From contig NMRB01000189.1 in NCBI GenBank assembly GCA_002633025.1, positions 440,029 to 504,028 on the forward strand: a stretch of DNA of 64,000 bases, read 5' to 3'. The translations under genes were made by a program, and so were the position numbers. The number at the start of each line of letters is the position of its first letter. Position 1 is the first letter of the stretch. The stretch comes from Notospermus geniculatus. Its lineage: Eukaryota; Nemertea; Pilidiophora; Heteronemertea; Lineidae. The notes below the pieces were generated by a model, which was not told the origin of the DNA, searched no databases, and saw only the letters and a list, made by a program, of their open reading frames with translations. Shown here in pieces: positions 1 to 9,756 of this stretch.

Positions 1-36
1 GGTAAAACAGAATACAGGTACATATGATTTTTACAG

Positions 37-126
37 GACCAATCCCGAGAAAAACAGACCCTATTGGATTCAAATAATGAAAATATTGAGGGCTTGACAA
101 CAGAAAAGGAACAGCTCATGAGACTG
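37..126 (+). CDS. internal exon, coiled-coil segment (propeller gene, exon a)
   Basis: A 90-base open stretch lies between a splice acceptor (TTTTTACAG ending at 36) and a donor (GTAAGA from 127), giving 30 codons in phase 0. The peptide is rich in E, Q, K, N and L with heptad-like spacing (for example TEKEQLMRL), so it reads as coiled coil. It belongs with the exons at 1056 and 2359, which have the same phase; the 5' part of the gene lies outside the window. Role unknown. The splice sites and composition are seen; the joining of exons is inference. Confidence 0.6.
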
Positions 127-274
127 GTAAGACTTGAATTCAGCAAAAATGAGGTTTTCAAACATTATAAATGATCCACTGATTTATCTATTCTATTGCT
201 TTTTAGCTCACCGGGGTGAGCTATTACGATGGTGCTGCGTCCGTCGTCCGTCGTCGTCGTTGTCCGTTAGCAGG

Positions 275-850
275 GCACGTTTTGTAACCGCTGAAGCTAT
301 TGATCTGAAACTTGGTACATATATACCCCTAGGTCAGATGACGTATGACACCAAGTTTCTGTCTGATTCGATTCTTGTATTGGCCACCAGGTGGCCAAAA
401 CCCCAAGAAGTGCAATAACTCCTGAACTAATGAAAGGGGCGTCTCCAAATTTTTATCATAGGTGTATCTAATGAGGATACTTGACATATATAACGGGTTT
501 GTGATTTGACCTGATTTTCAAGGTCACGTAGGTCAAAGTTCGAAATATTGCAATTTGGTGGTACGTTTCGTAACTGCTATGATTATTGACCTGAAACTTG
601 GTACATGTACAGCACTATGTCAGTTGACCTATGACACCAAGTTTCGGTCCGATTCGATCCTTAGCTCGGCCACCAGATGGCAAAACGAAAACTCAAATTC
701 TGATAATTCCTTAACTAATATCTGGACCATCTCCAAATTTTCATCATCGGTACATGACATGTAACGGGGTTTTGATTTGACCTACCTTTCAAGGCCACAG
801 AGGTCAAAGTCAAAAATATTATCATTTGGTGGCATGTTTTGTGACTGTTT
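275..850. repeat. intronic tandem repeat, unit about 280 bp
   Basis: Two diverged direct copies (about 275-402 and 561-686) share the core TTGAYCTGAAACTTGGTACAT, then TATGACACCAAGTTTC, CCGATTCGATYCTT and GCCACCAGRTGGC. A third partial start is at about 829. They lie in the intron between the exons at 37 and 1056. Nothing coding is seen in the rest of this intron (127-1055). Confidence 0.75.
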
Positions 851-1055
851 GACCGAGTATCTTCTCTGGAAACATTTCGATTTAACATTTGTCGTTTGTT
901 CTTCTGTTACGTCCACCCAGGTGAGCATAGGGTCCATTGACCATTTCATTTAATAGATCGCCCCATTTGTCTGTTGGCCTTTCATTGCCATCTTTAAGTT
1001 CTTATCAGCTCAGTTCTGCTTGAGAATTCTATTGAATATAAACTTTTATTATCAG

Positions 1056-1154
1056 GTCGAAGAATACCAGAGGAACCTGACAGCAAGCGAAAATGACCGC
1101 AAACGACTTCAGGAGGAGCTGGACACTTCAAAGAAGGAAATGAAAAAGCTCAAA
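1056..1154 (+). CDS. internal exon, coiled-coil segment (propeller gene, exon b)
   Basis: Acceptor TTATTATCAG ends at 1055 and donor GTAAGT starts at 1155; the 99 bases between encode 33 codons in phase 0 with no stop. The peptide is strongly charged and coiled-coil-like (RKRLQEELDTSKKEMKKLK). It continues the coiled coil of the exon at 37 and leads, across an intron of 1204 bp, into the propeller exon at 2359. All junctions are phase 0, which supports one transcript. Function not recognised beyond a probable oligomerisation rod. Confidence 0.7.
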
Positions 1155-1264
1155 GTAAGTCTCTCGTGTTACGTGTTGTACACGACGAAGTTATATGACG
1201 AAGCATACCTCCAGCGGGAAGGTATGCCTACACCTATACCGGAAAAATACTGCACGACAATTGA

Positions 1265-1384
1265 ATAATTTTGACTATTCCATGGCTTGTCGTGCAATAT
1301 TTTAATAATTATCATACCTCAACGTCATTAAAATAGGACACTGGGTATTCCTTGAAATATAGCCGTGGAATAGTCAAAATTATC
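1265..1384. repeat. imperfect inverted repeat in intron
   Basis: ATTTTGACTATTCCATGGC near 1268 is complemented, with one mismatch, by GCCGTGGAATAGTCAAAAT near 1361. The loop is about 75 bp and holds other short palindromes (TGTCGTGCA / TGCACGACA on either side). Probably a small foldback or MITE remnant. Confidence 0.6.
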
Positions 1385-1860
1385 GCACGGACACGTGACG
1401 GTGAATGACGCGCCGTGATTGGTCGACGTTGCTTTGAGGTGCTCAATGTAGCACTTCACTTTTTAGAGTGCACTCGTACAATTTTTCAGCCATGAAAAAC
1501 TTGGGCGAGAAAAACTGAGACCATGCTTGCAGCATGAGGCAGGGGACGTCCTTCTCATATTCCCATCACCAGTTCGCTAACGACGATAACGGTCACAGAC
1601 CTAACCAAGTTTAAATACAGGAGTGCATCCCATTGCTGTGAAATAGCCGAAGCATGGCACTCTACTTTACCACTCCCCAGAAGTTAACGGATAGCCCAGG
1701 CCTTCGTCCGTCTACTATAATAGAACTCCGCTTGCCAACGCCATCTTCCATCCCAGTGTTTGTACCCTACATTGTGCAGGGCATTCTCTCCGCATTATGT
1801 GTCAGTGTAGATATCCCTTTTAAACATCAACGCACACTATAATATGGCCCCTAAAGAACG

Positions 1861-2340
1861 GATTTGGAGACCGGCCCCTGCGGCTCGAGACGCAAGTTGT
1901 CAGGAACTAGTCCCATTCTGCCTGCGTTTTCGTCAGGTTGCCAATTTTTAAACGTCTGTATCTCGATAACCGTTGCTCCTACGCGTCCAAAAATTGGGTC
2001 CTAATGCTATTTTTTTCTCCTCTTTCTTTTGGCGGTAGACACGTCGTCGTGGCTGCTTCCGTTCCGGAGATATGGCCATTTCGTCACAACGAGTCAGATT
2101 TGCACTTTGGGGCCAGTCAATCTAGACCCCAGGACAAACGTAAAACGCAATTTTCCCGAGGTTTCTTCAAACAGAGCAAAATCGCGTATTCGGGGGGGGG
2201 GTAGTCTCGCATTAAAAAACATGCAAAATCGGTTCACTGGTTACGATTCCATGTCAGTTGAATGTCCAAGGGTGTGTGGTACAGGCCAATCTCGCCAAAC
2301 GGCGAGATCAGTCCAGAAAGGGTTAATCTTTGCCTAAAAT
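1861..2340 (+). repeat. dispersed repeat in intron; partner on the minus strand near 41600
   Basis: The end of this block (about 2255-2335: GAATGTCC, GTGTGTGGTACAGG, CTCGCCAAACGGCGAG, AAGGGTTAA in order) reappears in reverse complement at about 41600-41690. The core CTCGCCAAACGGCGAG is itself a small hairpin. The upstream part to 1861 has no coding signal and ends in a G tract near 2190; I assume it belongs to the same element. The rest of the intron (1385-1860) shows nothing I can name. Confidence 0.55.
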
Positions 2341-2358
2341 GCTTGTTTTACTTTGCAG

Positions 2359-3240
2359 GAGCAAGAAAGAGTTCAACTCACCAATGGACCAAGGGACATC
2401 GAAGGATGCCGGGAAGTACCGGTATTTCGAAAGGAATATGGAACAAACATTTGGAGTATTGTGAACCTCGGTGACAGATTCGCTGTGGCATATGGACCAT
2501 CCAAGGACAAGATAGAAGGTGTTGACATCCACGACATATCAGGGGACAAGCAACGAACGCTCAAAGACAACATCGAGGGTCTGAGGCATCTGGCTGTGAC
2601 CCCTGATAAGGGAACATTGGTGGCGGTTTGTGATGAAGGTGATCGTGGTCCATACGTCATCCGCATGTATGACCCCGTGAGTGGTGGATTCATCAGAACC
2701 ACCGCACAGTTTAAGCTGGATGGAAGAGCTGGGAGATTTGAAGTCTGTTACGGACGACAGTTCGTCATCTTACACGCTGATGGTGATAATGTGACCATTG
2801 TTGGTGAGGATGGATCTGTTGTCCTCACGCAGAAAGTTGAATCTCCTTCCTTCTTCATCTCATGTGGAGGGAGATACGTATACATCTCACGAGGTCAGCA
2901 ATATGTTGATGTGTATGAGATCACGGAAGACCGTTATCTCAAACACATCGCCACCAGTCAAGTGTTTGATGGTGTATGGGGTGTATCAGCCACAGCGGAC
3001 GGTGAGGTCACTGTGACGTGTAAGCGAGGTGAACGTGGTTGCTTGGGAAGAGCTGTTTTCAAAGATAACAAATTCTCAGAGTGGAAATACAAAGATGTTG
3101 ACTCTCGACTTCAAGGTTTTGTCTCTGTCGGCGGTGATCATGTCGTGGTGGCAGGATGTGATACTGATAATAATCTCACCGTAAGGATACTCAGAGTGTT
3201 CAAGGAAGAAGGTAGGCCCCTAGGCTTGCTAACTGTTTAA
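2359..3240 (+). CDS. last visible exon, beta-propeller-like domain (propeller gene, exon c)
   Basis: Acceptor TTTACTTTGCAG ends at 2358. The exon is open in phase 0 to a TAA at 3238-3240; alternatively it may end at a donor GTAGGC near 3212, after an RVFKEEG-like stretch. About 290 residues form repeating beta-rich units (VVNLGD-, HLAVTPDKGTLVAVCDEG, GVWGVSATADGEVTVTC, GFVSVGGDHVVVAGC). These spaced aliphatic plus G/D turns are typical of NHL or WD-like propeller blades; about five or six can be counted. With the upstream coiled coil it resembles TRIM-like architectures of marine invertebrates, but no RING or B-box is in view. Partner and pathway unknown; intact reading frame. Confidence 0.7.
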   Translation, partial: EQERVQLTNGPRDIEGCREVPVFRKEYGTNIWSIVNLGDRFAVAYGPSKDKIEGVDIHDISGDKQRTLKDNIEGLRHLAVTPDKGTLVAVCDEGDRGPYVIRMYDPVSGGFIRTTAQFKLDGRAGRFEVCYGRQFVILHADGDNVTIVGEDGSVVLTQKVESPSFFISCGGRYVYISRGQQYVDVYEITEDRYLKHIATSQVFDGVWGVSATADGEVTVTCKRGERGCLGRAVFKDNKFSEWKYKDVDSRLQGFVSVGGDHVVVAGCDTDNNLTVRILRVFKEEGRPLGLLTV

Positions 3241-4099
3241 GGCGGGGGGCTACCTATGCCGACTTTATTTATGCTCTTTGAAAACAAGCGCCCTAACATA
3301 TTTATGACAAAAAGTAACTAATTGATTTCAGCAAAATGTTTTAGCTATAACCTTTAGACTCCCGTTTTGCGAAAGAATTGTTTACTCAGTATTTTGACAA
3401 TTACGATGGAGTTAATTAGGTTCTAACAGATTTAAAAATTTGAGTTTTCAAACAATTTTGCAGACTTGGGGTGCGACACATCAGTTTCCAACATAGTCTG
3501 TAAAATACAGGTGCCTGAAGCCTGCAGATTCTAACGATCCGTTTTTTACGAAAGTACTTTCCATTTAATTGCTATCAACTATTTAATGCCAAAAAAGGCT
3601 CGATTTACAGTTCTTGAAATATTTCATATTCCGGACCAACTATCCAAAAAAGGCAATCGTGTTGCGCTTGAATGCGCATTCAATCGGCCGATTTTATAAA
3701 ATATAGCAAAAGCTTACAAGCCAAAGCCCCAAGGCCAACATTTTGCTTGTCAAGGAGATGCACAAGCCAAAGAATTTGCTCACAAACGTATTCATTGATT
3801 AACCTAATGGTCTTTTCTTATAAAACCAAGCAAGATTGATGAAGCTAATGCTCGCTAGACAAAGCTTCTTACACGGAGTTGCTTGTTCTATGAAGCAAAA
3901 GCGAAATTTTACGAATACATCTTCAAGAAAAAGCCCAGTAAATGCAAATGCTAGTTTTTATGAATTCGGCCCAGTAGGCTCGCGTATGTTACGTGACCTT
4001 CCTGACGGTGACACAATCCCTGCGGTTCAATGCAATTTATGCGGTGACAATCCTGACGGTGGCTAGTTGTATCTCCAACTGGTAGATGGCCCTCGTGAG
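3241..4099. other. non-coding stretch
   Basis: AT-rich sequence after the propeller exon with no convincing exon, RNA gene or repeat structure. It ends in GTGAG, the left copy of the target duplication of the LTR element that starts at 4100. Confidence 0.5.
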
Positions 4100-4440
4100 T
4101 GTTACGAAATGTTAGACAATTTCTGGACACGCCACTGGCTTTAGCAGGTTAAGTGAGGGTCATGTGTACACGTTTGTCGTTACGGAGTTCCAGTTCCGTT
4201 GGTACGAGGAGACACTTATCGGTCGTCATGAGGAGGCGCCGGTGGGCGCGGATTTCACGTGTTGAATGGTGTTGAAAATTTGTGTAAACCAACCTGATAT
4301 ATTATGTACCTGTATATTAATTCTTATTTTAATACAATTTATTTAGTTTTTGAAAACTTGCGGTTTAAGTGTTGCGTCCTTTTCCTGCCCAGTTTGCCCC
4401 GCTAATCGATATCCACATGGTCACAGCCCATTTCGTGACA
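4100..4440 (+). repeat. 5' LTR, internally deleted (341 bp)
   Basis: Starts TGTTACGAAATG and ends TTTCGTGACA, with TG..CA termini. It matches the first roughly 60 bp and the last roughly 265 bp of the 3' LTR but lacks the middle, including the TATA region present at 9603. Confidence 0.9.
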
Positions 4441-4443
4441 TTT

Positions 4444-4461
4444 TGGGGGCCTGTCCGGGAT
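4444..4461 (+). other. primer binding site, tRNA-Pro-like
   Basis: TGGGGGCCTGTCCGGGAT lies 3 bp inside the 5' LTR. It differs at two positions from the tRNA-Pro primer binding site known from gammaretroviruses (TGGGGGCTCGTCCGGGAT). Position and similarity are seen; use as primer site is inference. Confidence 0.7.
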
Positions 4462-4618
4462 TTAGCCCGTTGCAAATTGCGTGGAATCGATCTGGCGGGA
4501 TAGATTTGTCGGGAAAAGTGGCTGCCTTTTGCTTTCCTCTCAGAATCTGACGTAGGTTTTTTTTGCGGTTGTGTAGTTGGTAGTCTTTCGGCGTGTGTCA
4601 GTGCTGCGGGACCGAATC

Positions 4619-5089
4619 ATGGCCGAAGCGACAGTGCAAGCAGTCGAGTCCTTAGTTAGGGCTGGGGAGAAGTTAGGTCTGTCGGGCGAAAATCTCTATA
4701 AGTATGTGAGTGCTCAGCAGGAGCGTGAAATGCAAAGTATTGAACGCGAAGAAAGATTGAAAAAGCGCGAAGAAACCAAACAGAAAGAATTAAGAGAACA
4801 TGAACTGGTCGTGATGGAGAGAAAATTAGAACTCGCTAGGTTGACCGAGGCGGCAGCTGAACCCGCTACAGGCGTAGCCGGAGAAGCGTCGAACACGAAA
4901 CCCCCAAAATTGCCTAAGTTTAATGAGAAATCTGATGACCTTGATGCTTTCATTGAGCGCTTTGAGCGTGTGTCTACAACTCTAACTCGACCAAAGAAAA
5001 CTTGGTTTCTTCATTTGAGTGCATTGTTGACGGGGAAGGCTTTAGAAGTTTATACTAAAATGTCGCCGGAAGAGTCTGAATTATTATGA
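4619..5089 (+). pseudogene. gag: truncated gag of the Gmr1-like element
   Basis: I chose the ATG at 4619 because it opens the conserved-looking MAEATVQAVESLV stretch; upstream codons in the frame look like leader. The first 75 or so residues are charged and helical (EREERLKKREETKQKE), followed by LPKFNEKSDDLDAFIERFE, which resembles the start of gypsy-type gag (retrotrans_gag) domains. The frame stops after 157 residues and the capsid remainder, zinc knuckle and protease are missing: the next recognisable sequence, integrase, begins about 60 bp later. A deletion between gag and integrase is the simplest reading. Confidence 0.75.
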
Positions 5090-5145
5090 CTTATTGTACA
5101 GGGCGCACCACACGGGTAGTGGGAGCACTGTAAAAACAGCTGGTA

Positions 5146-6834
5146 GTGCCCAAAAAGCTTAGGTATAAGATCATGAAACTAGCCCATGAATCGCCAATGA
5201 GTGGCCATCTGTCGACAGGAAAAACAATTGACAGGGTCTGCAGTAGTTTCTTCTGGCCTGGTGTCACAGGTGATATAGCCAGGTTCTGCAGGTCTTGTGA
5301 CATTTGTCAGAGGACGAGTCAGAAAGGCAGAGTCACCACGGTGTACAATCAACCTTGCCGTACAGCTACGGGAGAAAGTTCCGGTCACATACGCTTGGCA
5401 AAGCTGAGATTCCAAATCACTATAAATACCATGCTAAGGGCAAAATGAGAACCCAAGGCGAATGAATACACTAAAAAAGCCTAGCTGCTGCAATATCCCC
5501 CAGAAATTCGCAGGAGAACGCATGGAAAATCGGCAATTTTAAAATGAACTGTACGGCTGCGGGAGAAGTCTAATTCTCCCGCAGCCGTACAGTTTATTTT
5601 AAAATTGCCGATTTTCCATGCATTCTCCTGCGAATTTCTGGGCGATATTACAGCAGCATGCCTTTTATAGTGTATTCGTTCAGTTAGGACTGTCATTTTG
5701 CCCTTAGCAGTGGTATTTATAGTAATTTGGAATATCAGCTTTGCCACGCGTATGTGACCGGAACTTCCTCCCGTAACTGTACGGCAAGGTTGATTGTACA
5801 CCGTGGTCACGAGAGTTCCGTTGCAGAGTATGCCTACGATAGGCGTTCCATTCTCTCGTGTCGCCATGGACTTAATTGGCCCTTTGCCTCCGACCGTCAG
5901 CAAAAATCGTTACGTTCTCACCTTGATAGATTATGCGACTCGGTACCCCGAGGCGGTACCCTTGGCGTCTACCGAAACGGAACCGGTGGCTGAAGCATTG
6001 CTAGAGATATACTGTAGGTTAGGGCTACCTAGAGAGGTCCTTAGCGACCAGGGGCCCCAGTTTATATCACGCGTCATCCCATTTGTAATGGTTTATGTGA
6101 GAACTGGAATGGAACTTTAAAGTCGATGCTTAGGAAACTGGCTTCCGAGAAGCCCAGTGACTGGGATCGGTACATCCCGCCCTTGTTATTCGCCTATAGA
6201 GAGGTTCCACAAGAGAGCCTGGGATTTAGCCCCTTTGAGCTTTTATATGGTAGGACAGTGAGAGGCCCAATGCAGTTGTTGAAAGAATTGTGGACGAGCG
6301 AAGTTGACAGTGACGTTAGGAATACCTATGTATTTGACCTCCGTAGAATAGAAGAAACATGCAAGATAGCCCAAGAACAATTGAGCAGGGCTCAGGGTAA
6401 AGCAAAACACCATTATGATAAGGCCTAGATCTCTGACAGTTGGTGACGAAGTTCTCATTCTGCTCCCATCTGATAGAAACAAGTTACTGATGAGATGGAA
6501 AGGTCCATTTCGCGTTTTAGAACGGACAGGAATAAATGACTATAGAATCGACGTAGGTGAGAAACCCAAAGTGTTTCACATCAATCTGCTGAAAAAGTAT
6601 GTACGTAGGTCAGAACAGTTGGTATGTGGAGCCGGCGTTCCGGTCATTGAGGCCGATGTATCCGAAGGGGGCGCTGTGGATAATGAAAGCTTTATAGATA
6701 GTCCCACGATAGGCGGCACGGAAACGTACCGTGACGTAAAGGTCAATCCCGCCTTAAGCGACTCTCAAAAGGCCAAAGTGATGGAATTACTAGAAGAATT
6801 TCAATCCAGGGTGTACCAATCTGATAGAACATAA
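5146..6834 (+). pseudogene. integrase region (zinc-binding, catalytic core, GPY/F), upstream of RT
   Basis: In order: an H2C2 zinc-binding segment (HESPMSGH ... CRSCDIC, 5170-5310); a palindromic insertion at 5337-5805; a catalytic core with DLIGPLP and SDQGPQF carrying the first two acidic residues (5850-6070); a gap of about 30 codons; then an ENWNGTLKSMLRKL-like piece where the catalytic Glu would sit (about 6100); LLFAYREVPQESLGFSPFELLYGR; and a GPY/F-type tail (MRWKGPFRV, 6490-6520). A stop at 6426-6428 and several frame changes break it. It lies upstream of the reverse transcriptase, the reverse of most Ty3/gypsy elements. Confidence 0.88.
5337..5805. mobile_element. 469-bp near-perfect palindromic element inside integrase
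   Basis: The sequence starting CACGGTGTACAATC is complemented at the far end (GATTGTACACCGTG) and arms of about 230 bp run to a centre near 5571, where 21-base perfect arms flank a 6-base loop. GTCAC is duplicated at 5332-5336 and 5806-5810, consistent with a 5-bp target duplication. Removing it rejoins the integrase reading frame. No internal ORF of note, so it is a non-autonomous hairpin element. Confidence 0.85.
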
Positions 6835-6841
6835 AATCGAG

Positions 6842-9159
6842 TTGACTGATACGGAACCTATCCGTCAGAAACCTTATCCAATTCCATATGCGATGAGGGC
6901 AGAGCTTGATCATGAGGTCGAAACCATGTTGAAACATGACGTCATAGAAAAGACCGAATGTGCTACTTATAACTTCCCAATCGTGATGGTGAAGAAAAAG
7001 GACGGGTCCAATAGATTTTGCGTGAACTATTCCAAGTTGAACCAAGTTACCAAATTTGATGCTGAACCAATGAACGACCCGGATGATATCTTTTGTAAAT
7101 TGTAAATACTTTTCGAAGTTCGATTGCTCGAAAGGGTATTGGGCTATTCCAATGTCGGAAAAGAGTAAGCCGTGTACCGGTTTCTCAACGCCCTCTGGAA
7201 GTTTCCATTTCAAACGCATGCCGTTTGGTTTAGTGAATTCAGGTGCATGTTTCAACCGATTGATGAAAAAAGTTCTCGACGGTGCACAAAGTGTTGACAG
7301 CTTTGTTGACGACACATTGGGTCACACATTGACTTGGGAAGAACATCTAGTTATGTTACGCGACTTTTTCCTTCGAATGAGGAAATCGGGATTGAATCTT
7401 CGACCCTCTAAGTGCATGATTGGTTACACGGACCTTGGTTTCGTTGGTCACGTTGTCGGTAGGGGCGAGCTACGTATGGAATCTGAAAAAGTAGACAAAA
7501 TCTTGAATGCGCAGGTTCCAAAAACCAAAAAGCAATTGATGTATTTTCTCGGTTTGACCGGATATTACCGCAGTTTTGTCCCAAATTACTCCACGTTGAC
7601 CGCTTGCCTTAGCGACATGACTAAAAAGGGAAACCCCAATCAGTTGGTATGGAATAACAGCAGTGTCAAAGCATTTGAGGAACTGATGTTTGGCAGAAAA
7701 ACCGATTCTGAAAGTACCGAATTTTGAAAAAGAATTCATAGTTCAAGTAGACGCGTTAGATGTTGGCGTTGGTTGCGCGTTGATGCAGGACTACGACGGA
7801 ACTTTATTTCTGGTGGCTTACGCAAGTAAGAAACTGCTCCCGCGAGAACGGAGATACTCCGTGATCGAACGTGAAGGGTTAGCTTTAGTTCTTGCCGTTA
7901 AGAAATGGCAGAAGTACATCCTTAATCAAAAGTAAATGCACAGCTAATAAACTTAAATATTTCCCAAAATCTTCGGCGGATCAACCTTTGCTTTTTACGG
8001 CAATTACTTAGGGCATCAAGACACATTGTGACACCAAAAATATCATGAACCTGCATGAGTTGTATTTTTGACAAAAGTTTGAAATTTCCATAAAAAAGTG
8101 TGATTTTCAGTCGCATATTTTTAGAAGTGAAACCAACGTCACTTTAAAGCCTGTTTGTTTCCCAGCAAAATTATTTTTTCAGGTTTAAAAAATTCCGTCG
8201 TGAACAGAAGTTACAGAGTTTAAAAAATTCCGTCGTGAACAGAAGTTACAGAGCAATTTTCAAAATGAATTTCGTTCGGTTTTCCAGTCAAGTCAGGGCT
8301 ATTCCTTCCGTCTCATTTAGATCTACCCAGCCTGCTGAATATTGTGAATAGGCCTATTCATGGCCTAGTCAACAATAGTTACTCCTGATGACACTCCATC
8401 GAGTAATCCAAGGCCAGGCGGTCTTTTGTGCGAGATGAGTGCCGGTGTCACCTTTCTTAATTCCTCCTTACAATTCCTTACCAATGAAGGCAGGAGAGCC
8501 TACGTAACCTCTTATGGAATTGACGCCATTTACTAACTTGACCTACGATGAATGGGACTTATTATTCCGTGAGCTTTGGTCTTTGGACAATAAGGAGAGG
8601 TCGACTATAAAATAAGACTTGAACTGTTGACTGGAGTTTCGACTGAAACTTTCGAATAAATTCTTCATAATTACGACATGGAAGCTCAAATTGAAAAATT
8701 GAAAATTTATTCGTGTATAGAAACAGGAAAGCTTTAAAATGACGTTGGTTTCACTTCAAAAAAATATGCGATTGACAGTTACACTTTTTTATAGAAATTC
8801 CGAACTTTTGTCAAAAATACAACTCATGCAAGTTCATGATATTTTTGGTCTCAAAATGTGTCTTGATGCCCTAAATAACTGCCGTGAAAAGCAACAGTTG
8901 ATCCGCTGAAGATTTGGGGAAATATTTAAGTTTATTAGCTTGCATTTACTTTTGATTAAGGGTGTACTTGTACGGCCGCGAATTTGTCTTGCAAACTGAC
9001 CACGCTCCACTTTTTCATATTAACAGAGGTGTAATAGAAAACGGGCGCATCATGCGGTGGGCTTTATTTTTACAATCCTACAAATTTAGAATAGAAGCGA
9101 TCAAGGGTTCAGATAATGTTACTGCCGATTGTATGAGTAGGTTGTGTGGTGAACAGTAA
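6842..9159 (+). pseudogene. reverse transcriptase and RNase H region, interrupted
   Basis: RT motifs are clear: VMVKKKDGSNRFCVNY, FDCSKGYWAIPM, FKRMPFGLVNSGACF, the active site FVDDTL (about 7300) and FLGLTGYYRSFVPNYS. RNase H follows: FIVQVDALDVGVGCALM, YSVIEREGLALVLAVKKWQKY, then after an insertion (7926-8955) FVLQTDHAPLFHINRG and GSDNVTADCMSRL, ending at 9157-9159. Frame changes near 6812, 7090 and 7690 and around the insertion make it dead. No integrase follows; the polypurine-like AAGTTGGGGGATA leads directly to the 3' LTR at 9381. Confidence 0.9.
7926..8955. mobile_element. TTAA-flanked element with about 215-bp TIRs, inserted in RNase H
   Basis: Starts TCAAAAGTAAATGCA and ends TGCATTTACTTTTGA, with TTAA on both sides (7922-7925, 8956-8959). 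The arms (about 7926-8145 and 8735-8955) match imperfectly throughout. A 36-bp unit (TTTAAAAAATTCCGTCGTGA...) is duplicated in tandem at about 8182-8254. No ORF of transposase size. TTAA targeting is typical of piggyBac-like elements, but the ends do not let me assign a superfamily. Confidence 0.85.
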
Positions 9160-9602
9160 GTGTTTCGAAAGTGGTGTCAAGCCTCGAAATTGTGTCTTGT
9201 ACTTGTCGCTGCGTTTCGGTCCGGCAGCATTTTTGTATTATAGAATAAAAACAAATGTTAAGATATGCCAGTGTGTGGACTATATAATTTTGTTTTCTGT
9301 TGTAAGATGCATGTCCATAAATGTCTGTTTTGAGCTAAGATCAATTATTGGTCGATGAAATTATCTTAAGTTGGGGGATATGTTACGAAATGTAGACAAT
9401 TTCTGGACACGCCACTGGCTTTAGCAGGTTAGGTGCGGGTCATGTGTCGGCGTCAGTTCGTTTCAGTTCGTTTCGTCGGGCATGTGACGTAATAGTTGTG
9501 AAATTAACTGGCCGGTTTTGGCCCTTATTGTGTTTAGGTTGTCAGTTACGGGTCGTTTTCTGATTGGTCTTGGGGTTTTTGCACTTGGATCTCGTCTACG
9601 GC

Positions 9603-9608
9603 TATAAA
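9603..9608 (+). promoter_or_regulatory. TATA box candidate in the 3' LTR
   Basis: TATAAA within CGGCTATAAATTCGGG, about 220 bp into the LTR; the equivalent region is deleted from the 5' LTR. Predicted from sequence only. Confidence 0.45.
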
Positions 9609-9756
9609 TTCGGGTGTCGTGCCTAAGCACATCGCACACGCCGACTAGATTTCTCATGGGACGGAGGTCGTGGAATCGCCACGGGACCACGATGCTCTTC
9701 GTTAGCGCAGTTTGCGTCGTTCAGCCATAATGTCACGATCAGAGGCCGTCCTTTAA

